Part shown: one piece after another, positions 33,278 to 41,839 of the stretch
Layout: each line of letters starts with the position of its first letter
Numbering within the stretch: the first letter of the stretch is position 1
DNA from: Isoetes taiwanensis
Lineage: Eukaryota > Streptophyta > Lycopodiopsida > Isoetales > Isoetaceae
Length of the DNA: 64,000 nucleotides
Direction of reading: 5' to 3'
NCBI GenBank assembly: GCA_021234155.1
Contig: JAJEKV010000002.1
Coordinates: 14,545,428 to 14,609,427, forward strand
Notes under the pieces: model-generated
Database searches by the model: none
Seen by the model: the letters and a program-made list of their open reading frames with translations, nothing else
What the model was told of the DNA's origin: nothing
Program-made: the position numbers and the translations under genes

Positions 33278-34966
33278 GTGCCAAACCTTGTTAGGAATTT
33301 GATTTCTGTAAGCCAGTTGGCTGATTTGGGCTTTAAAGTTTGTTTTGACAAACTATGTTGTAAAGTGTTTCTTGACAATGAATTGAGATTTTATGCAAAA
33401 CGAGTTGGAAAGCTCTATGGATTTCATAATAATGTATTGGCAGGTTGTATAAATACTGTAACATGTCCAACTTTGAAAGTCTGGCATGAAAGACTTGGGC
33501 ATACAAATTTAAACAACTTGAGAATGATGGCAAAAAGAGGATTGATATCTGCTACAGATTTGGATGACTTTACTTGTGTTGGATGCATGATAGGGAAAAG
33601 TACTAGGCTGTCATTCAAGAAGTCAAAGAAAAGGGCGAAAGATCTACTTGAATTGGTACACAGTGATCTATGCGGTCCAATCAATATACGAAGTCTTCAA
33701 GGGAGAAGGTATTTCATAACTTTTATAGACGACTATTCTAGGAGAACTAAATGTTATTTCTTAAACTCCAAAGATCAAGCATTTACAGCTTATAGAATGT
33801 ATGAAGCAGAGGTCGAGAGAGATACTGGCAAGAAAATTAAATGCTTAAGGACAGACAGAGGAGATGAGTTTATGGCAGGGGAATTTAGAAAATATTGCAT
33901 TAAAAAAGGGATACGAAGGCAAGTAACATGTAGCCATACACCACAGCAAAACGGTGTGGCTGAAAGGAAAAATAGATCCATACTTGATTCTGTCAGATCA
34001 ATGCTTAAAATGTCTGGGCTACCTAACTATTTATGGGAAGAAGCAGTCAAAGTGGTCGTGTTTATACAGAATAGGATTCCTACCTCAAGTTTAAATGGTA
34101 AAATTGCCGAAGAGATTTGGACTCAAAGAGAAGTAACGTATGAATATTTTAAAGCATTTGGATGCCTTGCTTTTGCCCATATACCAGAAGAAACTAGAAA
34201 GAAATTAGATGACAGAGCAGTGTTGGGTTTTTTAGTAGGATATGATGACATGTCCAAAGCATATAGAATTTATCAATCGGAAAACAGAAAAATTATTGTA
34301 AGTAGAGATGTCAAATTTGAGGAGAGCATATTGTATAAAAACAGGAAAGAAATTGATAACAGGGCTGATATTGTTAGTGAGCATGTTCATAACAGGGCTG
34401 ATTTTGTTAGTGGGCATGCACAAACAGGAACTCAACGTGAACAAGTTGATCTAGAACATGATGAGCAATCTGCCAATGATGAGCAGTCTGCCATAAACAA
34501 GAAGGTTGAGAATGGTGCAAAGGCTGGTACAGCAGTAGAACAGAATGTAACTGAGGAACAAGAGATTGTTACAGGTCAAAAGATAAGGAGAAGAAGAAGA
34601 ACAGAGGCTGAACTGCTCAAGGCGGAAATGCAAAACATAAATGAAGACGATTTTGGAAGAACAGAGCTTGGAACTAGTAAGAGACTAGAAAATCTTAAGA
34701 TTCATGATATACTTGCATTGTTGGAAACAAATGTTCCTAAATGTTACAATGAGGCCATAAATTCTGAGAATGCTGATAGGTGGCGAGCAGCAATGAGTGA
34801 AGAAATGCTTTCTTTTGAGAGAACAGGAACATATGAGTTAGTAGAAAGACCAATGAATAGAAACATAGTTGGTAACAAATGGATATTTAAGCTAAAAAAT
34901 GGAATAGATGGTGAGCACAAGTACAAGGCAAGACTTGTTGCTCAGGGATTTTCCCAAAAGAAATGA
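33278..34966 (+). pseudogene. Copia integrase and start of reverse transcriptase, ends at premature stop
   Basis: Pre-integrase HHCC zinc domain (VWHERLGHTNLNNL ... CVGCMIGKS). Catalytic core D,D,E visible in LVHSDLCGP, LRTDRGDEF and NGVAERKNRSILD. Then the Copia linker, and RT from NADRWRAAMSEEMLSF through NKWIFKLK to ARLVAQGFSQKK. A TGA at 34964-34966 stands where the family has Gly (KGVDYEETFSP), a single-base change; downstream coding continues in the same frame. Confidence 0.9.
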
Positions 34967-35778
34967 GTTGATTATGAGGAGACTTTTTCGCCAATAGTTA
35001 AACTAACAAGCATCAGGGTGTTACTGGCTTATGCAAATGCTCATAATCTACTCATACATCATATGGATGTAAGTACGGCATTCCTAAATGCTGATTTGGA
35101 TGAGGATATATTTATGGAGCAGGCCAAAGGTTTTGAACGAGGAGAAAATATGGTCTGGAAATTGAAAAAAGCAGTGTACGGGCTGAAACAGTCACCAAGG
35201 CAATGGTTTATGTGCATAGACAATTTTCTTAGAGAACAAGGGTTTATGAAGATGCAAAATGATGGAAATTTGTACATTTTCAGGCATAATGATCAGTTTT
35301 GCATCATTGCTCTATACGTTGATGATAACATCATGGTAGCCAATCATGTTGATTGTTTGAATTATTGCAAAAGAATCCTCAGCAGCAGATTTAAGATGAC
35401 TGATCTTGGTGCTCTAAAACTTTGCTGCATAGATTTGGCATGATTGATTGCAAAATAGCTTGTTCCCCTTTAGCTACAGGACAGAAGTTATCATTGGAGC
35501 AAAGTCCTAAAACTAAAGAAGAGATGAAAGAAATGGAAAAATGCCCATACAGGGAATTGATTGGCTGTCTCTTATATGTGGCAAACACATGCAGACCAGA
35601 TATTGCATTCAGTGTGAATTTACTAAGTAGATTCTTAAACAATCCAGGAAGGCAGCATTGGCAAGCTGCAAAAAGGGTGCTCAGATTTCTTAAAGGAACA
35701 CAAAACTATGGACTAACCTTTTTCAATGATGATCTTACACTAACTGCATACTCAGATGCAGATTGGGCTGGAGACTTG
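34967..35778 (+). pseudogene. Copia reverse transcriptase and first part of RNase H
   Basis: VDYEETFSPIVKL, HHMDVSTAFLNADLDEDIFM, VYGLKQSPRQW and the active site ALYVDDNIMVA are intact. After MTDLGALK a deletion of roughly 35-40 codons joins to RFGMIDCK with a frame change. The thumb and RNase H start follow (PYRELIGCLLYVANTCRPDI, AYSDADWAGDLD). The gene is cut at 35783 by the chromovirus and resumes at 48972. Confidence 0.9.
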
Positions 35779-35797
35779 GACACTGTGACATTCCAGG

Positions 35798-35826
35798 ACA
35801 GTATACGGTCCCAGAACGTATACTGT
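35798..35826. repeat. hairpin at LTR start
   Basis: ACAGTATAC / GTATACTGT perfect 9-bp arms around an 11-bp loop, 14 bp inside the LTR. The same GTATAC core forms the hairpin at the LTR's other end (37388-37411). The 3' LTR copy has AACATATAC-type changes that weaken it. Confidence 0.7.
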
Positions 35827-37387
35827 ACTGCCTCGTCACGCGTACACGCCACTCCGACCGACGTGTACGCCGACGTGTAGCCAGGTGGGTAGCCCTAGGG
35901 GGCAGCTTGCAAGGAATAGGTGCAATTATTAATGTGCACATTTTCCAATGTACACATTAATAGGGGCACACATTTCCATATGGACACTTGATGCCAAGTG
36001 GGCCATACCCAAGTGTGCAATTAATGTGCACATTTTCCAATGTACACATTATGTGGGCACATTTTGCCACCTAACCATTAAAGGCAAGTGGGCCCATTCC
36101 CAATTATCCCACATGCCTAAAGGGGATAATTGGAAACCCTAGCCAACCCCTTGTCTATTAAGGAAGGGAAACCCTAACTTGCCCAATTTTCTTTTCTAGG
36201 GTTTTAGAACTCTGTTTTGGCTGCCTCAACAGCCAAAACCGCCTCCCAGACTCTGCCTAAGAGATTTGCAACATTAGTTACCCTCGATTCGAGCGTTTCA
36301 GCAGGATGGTCGAGCTCAGGTCAGGAGGAGCCACTCAAGGATCAGGTATTTGGCCAATTAGATAGTCTAAACCCTATTTCAGTCATAGAATCAGTAGGTT
36401 TAGCCTATTAAATTGCCCATAGCAGCCTTCTAGATCGCTAGATACCAGCCTCTAACTAAAGAACCTAACTCTATGATGTAGATTAGATATAGTTCTTTAG
36501 TTCTTCTGTGATGTATATGGATGATGTATCTCTATGAACTCCTTGTATTGGGAAGGGGGGTAGAGACCTAAAGCTTGGTAATAGATGCTCCTAGAGTAGC
36601 CTCTCTAGCACACTATAGATTCGGCCTGTGTACAAGAGCCACACCTGGTTGTGGGTGAAGGGGCCAGACTGGCTAAGAAGGAGGTTCATGTTCTGACTCT
36701 TGAACGATCCCTCTGGTGTGTAAGGCCTACCAGGGATCATTGTGACTAGGTCTAATGGCTTACCACTGAGTGCGGGTGAGGCATGGACTCGACACCCGTG
36801 AGGTGGTGTACACTTTCCAGTGGGTTCAGTCGAATACGGGCAGTGGCCCTCTAGTCACCTCGAGTCAGCATGCAGATCTCTGGAGGGAGTGATCCCTTCC
36901 TGCCCCATCGGAACTGGGAGGATGAAACCCAGGAATAGCCCTCTTGGCTATGCATCCGGCGGGCTACAATCAGGTCCCGACACTTTTCAACCTACTCTGC
37001 AAAGTGTGCACAGGAGGGGCGGATGGAGTGGACAACCCTATGCCATGTTCATATGCCAGCCAACTCCATTGCCATGAATTCTGTCTGCAATGAACTCTGG
37101 AGACCCAAGCCGTCAGTCATCCCCTGGAGTCTGAGCCTTGGGTAGAACTCCCCATATGTATTGTGCTCACCTTGTTTATGCAGATGTGATGGGCCACCCT
37201 TCGAGGTGGATATGTGCTTATGTTATATACTGACATGTATGTTTATGCTTCCGCAGCTAGGTAGACCCTGAGGGAGACGGGGTAAAATGACCCCTTCACT
37301 CTTCCCACTGGAACCCGTCACGGTTGCAGTGTTATGTGGAGGGCCCTGTATCGGCATGGAGCTGGTATGGGGGATGAACTCCTGTTT

Positions 37388-37411
37388 GTATACGGTGGGT
37401 GCACCGTATAC
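37388..37411. repeat. hairpin at LTR end
   Basis: GTATACGGTG / CACCGTATAC perfect 10-bp arms around a 4-bp loop, 17 bp before the LTR end. Retained at 48926-48949 in the 3' LTR. Confidence 0.8.
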
Positions 37412-37429
37412 GAGTAGGGGACGTCACAC

Positions 37430-37441
37430 TGGTATCAGAGC
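37430..37441 (+). promoter_or_regulatory. chromovirus primer-binding site
   Basis: TGGTATCAGAGC, exact tRNA-Met type, one base after the LTR end at 37428. Confidence 0.93.
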
Positions 37442-37643
37442 AATGTTCTTGGCGACCAAGAGCAAAGCACTGACCATGTTCCCAGTAGTACTAATTTGAT
37501 AGGATCCTTAAACCTCGAAAAGTGGGAAAATTTTTTCTCATTTTTGTAGTAGATGCTAAGCTAGTAACAGTAGAAATAACTGGAAACATAATGAAAACAT
37601 AAAGAGACTGAAATTGGTGAGCCAACATCCAAAAAGTAGGGTG

Positions 37644-37710
37644 GTCTCACACGTCGCGCCAGGACAGGAAATGAGATTCTCATTTTCGGGCTGGGCGCAA
37701 CGTGTGAGAC
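37644..37710. repeat. 67-nt palindromic hairpin module, copy 1
   Basis: GTCTCACACGT ... ACGTGTGAGAC outer 11-bp arms, then GCGCC/GGCGC, and an inner palindrome AAATGAGATTCTCATTT. Copies at 37846, 39465 and 39664 are the same length. Upstream of the H3-like ORF. Confidence 0.9.
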
Positions 37711-37845
37711 ATTAAGCTTTAAACATTAAGAAATGTTATGAATCACAGTAAAATAACTTGACAATCCTAATTTTAAGCTAAAAATCAGTAGAACTGGCAT
37801 GTTACATGTTTAAAAAGTACAAAATTTAGTAGTGGGTCCCACCAT

Positions 37846-37912
37846 GTTTCACACGTCGCGCCAGAACAGGAAATGACTTTTTCATTTTCGGGCTGGGCGC
37901 AACGTGTGAGAC
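37846..37912. repeat. 67-nt palindromic hairpin module, copy 2
   Basis: Same module 202 bp after copy 1. The outer arm reads GTTTCACACGT, which still pairs as G.U in RNA. The inner part is changed to AATGACTTTTTCATT. It ends 186 bp before the H3-like ATG. Confidence 0.9.
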
Positions 37913-37987
37913 CTCGCTTAATTAGGTGTTTTAGATGTTTTAGACAACCCAAAAAGGTAATCTAAAAGTGACCTAAAAATCGACCCC

Positions 37988-37995
37988 TATAAATA
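37988..37995 (+). promoter_or_regulatory. TATA box of the H3-like module
   Basis: TATAAATA 110 bp before ATG 38098, in a context (CCCCTATAAATAGACC) typical of plant core promoters. A matching box with similar spacing precedes the second ORF. The intervening leaders share GGCGATCTTC(T/C)(G/A)GC. Inference from position and repetition. Confidence 0.6.
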
Positions 37996-38097
37996 GACCT
38001 AGACCCCTCCCATTTCCGCGTTCTTTCCTTAGAAGTTTGCTCGTGTTCGCCAAGGCGATCTTCTGGCGCTTAGCTCCGATCGACGAACCATCAAACG

Positions 38098-39320
38098 ATG
38101 GCCCGCACAAAACAGACTGCTAGGAAGCCTCGCCGAAGCGAATCCTCCAGCGCCAGCGGTCCTGGCCTCTTTCAGATAGTCCTTCAAGAACGCCTTTTCC
38201 AAGAAGGCGACTTCTTTTCGAAATAAGATGCGGATCGGATCTGAGCTTACCATACTGAGATCATAGAGGACGACCGCCGCATATCATGCATCAAATTCTC
38301 GGGAGATCGCAGAGGAGGAGGGAAGGAGCAGGGAGCAACGAATTATCGGCGCTAACAGCCGAGCAACTCCGGACCGAGACCCACCCGCAGGAGGAGCAAG
38401 GGAGAGAAGAGGGGCGTGACGCTAGCCCGCTAAGAAGCGATCTTGGCGCTTCATCGCCGGTACGAAGACAGGAGAGCCGCCGAGCAGAGGATCGAAGAAT
38501 CGGAAGACGACCCAACCACAGAAAAGAAGAGGAAGGCTAAAGCCATTAAAGCGGGCAAAGAAAGGTTGTGAAGGTTGGTTTAGGGACGGGCCCCCCGCCG
38601 CCAACGAACCATCGTGCAAAGAGACCCCGCTTTCTACTGCATCGACTTCGGACGAAGACTACGCGTCCCGCACGTAGGGGAGCGAAGTTCGCCAAAACCC
38701 CGCCTGAGAAAAGGAAGCGCCCAAAATAGTAGCACCCGAAAGGTAGCACAGAGCGAGAGGAGCCCGAACAGCGGCTCCCCCACCTTCCCGACGTGGGATA
38801 GAGTTAAAGCCCCGCTGACCTCAACGAGAGGCGCACGTGATAGACCCGGCCAAGGTCTATCGAAGAGGATCGAGAGCACAACGCTTTACATGGAGAAGTG
38901 GGAGGCATACAATGCCTATTACCGAGAGCACGTGGTGAGAAACGATTGAAGGCGACACCCGACAAGAAGCCGAACCTCGGCCGCCACCACCGAAGCCCAA
39001 GCCTCCCGAGCACCAGGAAAGAAGCTGGCCTACAGAAGAAGTTGGAGAACGAGCCCTCAAGGAACCGGCACTTCCGCAGAAGTTACGGACTCTTGATTCC
39101 CCGGGCGCCGTTTCAACGTTTGGTCCGCGAAGTCATGCAGGAGTACAACACGGACATGCGCGTGACCGATGAGATGTTGTTGTGCTTACAGGAGGCAGTA
39201 GAAGCGAAAATAGTGCAGCATTTTGAAGATTCGACGGCCTGCACGGTACACGCAAAGAGGGTCACCCTCATGAGGCAGGATATGTATCTTGCCAGGCACA
39301 TCAAGGGGGAACGCCCTTGA
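38098..39320 (+). pseudogene. histone H3-like protein gene in a retrotransposon, frameshifted
   Basis: Reads from ATG 38098 in the element's direction. The N-terminus MARTKQTARK is identical to canonical H3 through K9, so K4 and K9 are kept, then diverges (PRRSESSSASG instead of STGGKAPRK). This frame stops at 38224. The middle (about 38230-39060) is open only in pieces: 38286-38540 and 38614-38949, Lys/Arg/Ser/Glu-rich. The C-terminal frame 38898-39320 ends in a 79-residue block matching H3 S57-A135 without a gap and stopping where H3 stops. If continuous it would be about 407 residues against 135 for H3, the extra length being in the linker. At least two frameshifts and several stops make this copy dead. 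An intron between tail and fold is an alternative for part of the linker. It lies in its own TATA module, not in gag-pol. Confidence 0.88.
39081..39320 (+). other. H3 histone-fold domain (79 codons plus stop)
   Basis: Hand alignment to canonical H3 gives 42 of 79 identities and no indel. Helix 1: APFQRLVREVMQEYNTDMR (H3: LPFQRLVREIAQDFKTDLR). Helix 2: LQEAVEAKIVQHFEDS (H3: LQEACEAYLVGLFEDT). Helix 3 and end: HAKRVTLMRQDMYLARHIKG, then ERP. Kept: R69, R72, R83, T118 and R116 at DNA contacts; C110, H113, D123 and L126 at the H3-H3' interface (human numbering). Changed: R63 to P, F84 to V, K122 to Q, K56 to R. Similarity begins around H3 R52. The H3 numbering and functional roles are established knowledge; the identities were counted here. 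Confidence 0.93.
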
Positions 39321-39464
39321 GATTTTGTAAATAACAGAAATTTTTGTTAATATGAAGAATTTTGTGAGTGAATAATGTGTCTGGCCTAGCTTAATTAAGT
39401 TAAGTTATAGAATTCTAGTCTTTTAATTTGGTTAAATTGGAATTTTGAGCAAAATTGAGACGAT

Positions 39465-39531
39465 GTCTCACACGTCGCGCCAGGACAGAAAATGAGATTC
39501 TCATTTTCGGGCTGGGCGCAACGTGTGAGAC
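39465..39531. repeat. 67-nt palindromic hairpin module, copy 3
   Basis: GTCTCACACGT / ACGTGTGAGAC arms, with inner palindrome GAAAATGAGATTCTCATTTTC perfect apart from the central base. First of the second pair, between the H3-like region and the 506-codon ORF. Confidence 0.9.
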
Positions 39532-39663
39532 CATGCCCAAAAATGTCCAAAACAACTCCAAATCGACCAAATAAAGAGCCAATTCTGCCTAACTCGGCGA
39601 GTTTAGTAGAATTACATCCTTAGATTATCCAAATTGATTAAGTTTAGCCCATTTAGAACCCAT

Positions 39664-39730
39664 GTCTCACACGTCGCGCCAGGACAGAAAATGAACTTTT
39701 CATTATCGGTCTGGGCGCAACGTGTGAGAC
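39664..39730. repeat. 67-nt palindromic hairpin module, copy 4
   Basis: 199 bp after copy 3, matching the 202-bp spacing of the first pair. Outer arms intact; inner part AATGAACTTTTCATT, like copy 2. Thus copy 1 matches copy 3 and copy 2 matches copy 4: the pair was duplicated as a unit. Confidence 0.9.
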
Positions 39731-39910
39731 CTCGTACCATTTTCTTCACCAAATGATCTCCAAGTTGTTGCAATAGGTTCATTAGTTGTTCTTAGCATGC
39801 TCAAACCCTAGAAGTAGTCTTCAAACTCGTAATTGCACCCTTTAATAGATCAGAATCATCCAATCTCAGTAAATTCTAGGTCATCCAAAAATTAGGGTTT
39901 TCCCCTTTTC

Positions 39911-39918
39911 TATAAATA
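39911..39918 (+). promoter_or_regulatory. TATA box of the 506-codon ORF module
   Basis: TATAAATA in CCTTTTCTATAAATAAGTCCCCC, 122 bp before ATG 40033. Placed like the box at 37988 relative to a hairpin pair and an ATG. Inference. Confidence 0.6.
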
Positions 39919-40032
39919 AGTCCCCCATTTCTCATTTAGCACCCTGCAAGCTTGCTCTCCACTGCTTAGGCGATCTTCCAGCTCCCTGAGGCGCTTCTGC
40001 ATCCGTTTGATACTCTCTTCTTCGCTAGATCA

Positions 40033-41553
40033 ATGGCCACTGCTGACTTCAGGCGATGGTACAGCGCCAGTGCCCATGCTGCCGAGGCGGATGTCAACGA
40101 CATCTTCCAAGTCTTTGGGAAAGAAATTGATATCCAAGCTACGCTAAATGCAACCCCAGCATATAGGCAAGTGTTAGCAGAGTTTCAAGCTAGGGTAGGA
40201 CCCTCCCTTGTTCAGGTCCCCCCTTGCATAGGATATTTCATTCCCCGGCCATCCCTTCAAGCAGCCTTGGGCGATGTCCCCAACATCGCCAAGTACCTAA
40301 CTAACAAGGCGCAGAGGCTGCCAGACTACATGGTCCTGACAGCCAACAGGACCAAGTATTTCTCTTACACCGCCGCCCTAGCTATGTTCTTATCCCACCG
40401 CGCCGAAAACCCCATGGGGGCAACCTCTATCCCTCCGATGGAGGTGGACCCCATAGCAGTCCAAGCCGAAGAGCAGATGCTTTTGCAGTACCAACAAGAG
40501 CAAGAAGGAAGGGAAGATGAAGAGGAGTCGGACGACGAAGAATACACTGAGCTAGACTCAGAAGAGGAACGGCAACAAGCAGAACAGGAGCTGGTCAACT
40601 TCGAGCAGAGCCGGCAGACTATCAGAGTTGCTCCCCCACTTGGGCTAGGCATCACAAGCCTAGCCCCTATCATCATCGACGGAGAGGAGTATCTACTCCT
40701 CAGCGACATCCAGAACCTCCCCGAATGCAGGGAGAGGGAGCTCCGATTGGATGAACTGCTCCACCAACTGCGGCAGATCGACATGGACGACTTCATCGTC
40801 CGGGGAGTCTCAGACTTTCCGCTTCAAGTCAGGGAAGCCGACACATACACAGGGGAAGCGACTTCCGACATCCAGGCATACAGCAGCATAAGGCAGGTCA
40901 TGGAGACCGGAGACCTGCCATCTGAAGAAGAGTTCCTCGCCATTCAGGAACGGATGGGGATCAGAGGCAAGACCACTAGCATCCTGATGCCGAGTCCCTC
41001 AACACCACCTCCAGCAAGAGGAGCAGGAATCGACCTCAGGCGAGTCGACTCAACAATCGAAGACTACCGGGAGCTCACCGAGATCGAGGTCGACGATTAT
41101 GCAGGGTGGCATAGAGCAGGAGGCCAAACAAGTGGGGAATCATCCGCGACGCACAACGACAGGTCGCTGAGGTACTACCTGCCACTGCTGCTAGATGGGG
41201 GAATAGCGGTGGTACACCGCAAATTCAGCCTTAGGGGCAAGGAAGGAGTGTTCATGCTGATTGCACTCTCAGGCTTCGGCAGGCATGCTCGAATAGCAGC
41301 AAATGTCGACTATGCTGTCCTAGTCAAGAGAGCAATGGCACTCGACCTCTTCGACTTCGCCATACCTCATCGACGTCAGGCGAGATTAGCGGTGGCCGCG
41401 GCCCTCACATCTGACCGCAGAGTGGATTTGGCGAGAGCATTGCAGGGCGGCTCGTCAGCAAGCGTCTTCAGGAACTTGGGTCATTCGGTAGGAACGGCCC
41501 AAGTTAAGAAGTTCCTCGAGGACAACCCGTCCTACCGACGATTTCAAGACTAG
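40033..41553 (+). CDS. intact 506-residue acidic ORF of unknown function, between H3-like gene and gag
   Basis: Not recognised. Uninterrupted although gag-pol and the H3-like gene around it are broken. Start ATGGCCACTGCTGAC at 40033 is the first ATG after a TATA-led leader. Residues about 1-145 are mixed alpha-helical in character (FRRWYSASAHAAEADVNDIF; LPDYMVLTANRTKYFSYTAA). About 155-200 is strongly acidic and coiled-coil-like (GREDEEESDDEEYTELDSEE). Then a globular-looking middle with IIDGEEYLLLSDIQNLPE, a Pro/Ser stretch (PSPSTPPPARG) near 320-330, and a basic/hydrophobic C-terminal third (HARIAANVDYAVLVKRAMAL). No zinc knuckle, protease, signal peptide or membrane segment. Acidic stretches occur in histone chaperones, which makes a link to the neighbouring H3-like protein worth testing, but nothing here proves it. 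It might also be a diverged extra structural protein. Confidence 0.75.
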   Translation: MATADFRRWYSASAHAAEADVNDIFQVFGKEIDIQATLNATPAYRQVLAEFQARVGPSLVQVPPCIGYFIPRPSLQAALGDVPNIAKYLTNKAQRLPDYMVLTANRTKYFSYTAALAMFLSHRAENPMGATSIPPMEVDPIAVQAEEQMLLQYQQEQEGREDEEESDDEEYTELDSEEERQQAEQELVNFEQSRQTIRVAPPLGLGITSLAPIIIDGEEYLLLSDIQNLPECRERELRLDELLHQLRQIDMDDFIVRGVSDFPLQVREADTYTGEATSDIQAYSSIRQVMETGDLPSEEEFLAIQERMGIRGKTTSILMPSPSTPPPARGAGIDLRRVDSTIEDYRELTEIEVDDYAGWHRAGGQTSGESSATHNDRSLRYYLPLLLDGGIAVVHRKFSLRGKEGVFMLIALSGFGRHARIAANVDYAVLVKRAMALDLFDFAIPHRRQARLAVAAALTSDRRVDLARALQGGSSASVFRNLGHSVGTAQVKKFLEDNPSYRRFQD

Positions 41554-41599
41554 TTAGACTCTTGATCCCGGAGACTTTTTGTACCAAAATATTATATAA

Positions 41600-41607
41600 T
41601 ATAAATA
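41600..41607 (+). promoter_or_regulatory. possible third TATA box, before gag
   Basis: TATAAATA inside an AT-rich stretch 47 bp after the stop of the 506-codon ORF and about 126 bp before the gag frame opens. No hairpin pair precedes it, and the AT-rich context makes chance likely. Confidence 0.3.
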
Positions 41608-41839
41608 TAATTTCTTTTGCACCTTAAATGTTTTGTTGATATATATTTCGTTCCACAACTATGCCAACAAACCACATATAATGCAAAGGAACAAGTAAAA
41701 CTAACTATATAGCGATGAACTATTTGTGTATGCAGTTAGAGGCCTAGGCTCAGGGGAACGACAATGCCAAGACCTTAGGGAAGAACAGAGTCCGCCCAGG
41801 CCACATCCGGCAAGGAACCTGTTTGAGGAATTTGGACCC

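Larger units (their letters stand above)
35784..37428 (+). repeat. chromovirus 5' LTR
   Basis: 1,645 bp, TGTGACATTCCAGG ... GGGGACGTCACA. Relative to the 3' LTR it has 18 extra bp (near 36303-36320, CAGGATGGTCGAGCTCAG region) and about 40 extra bp near 37058-37100. An open stretch across its start belongs to chance reading from the Copia frame. Confidence 0.95.

Noticed and set aside
35818-35880. Extension of the Copia RNase H frame into TASSRVHATPTDVYADV
   Set aside because: It reads into the chromovirus LTR; the true Copia continuation is at 48972 after the TSD.
38291-38879. Antisense ORFs across the H3-like region
   Set aside because: Arg/Ser/Leu-rich shadows of a GC-rich sense linker, with no motif.
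37644-39730. Four regularly sized repeats as a CRISPR-like array
   Set aside because: Spacers would be about 135-1,550 bp, the repeats are 67-nt palindromes in a eukaryotic retrotransposon, and no cas genes exist.
40365-40796. Minus-strand Ser-rich 143-codon ORF
   Set aside because: Mirror of the GAG/GAA-rich acidic tract of the 506-codon ORF.
40033-41553. Second captured core histone (H4, H2A or H2B) in the 506-codon ORF
   Set aside because: No stretch matches the conserved words of those histones as I know them; only acidic composition suggests a chromatin link.
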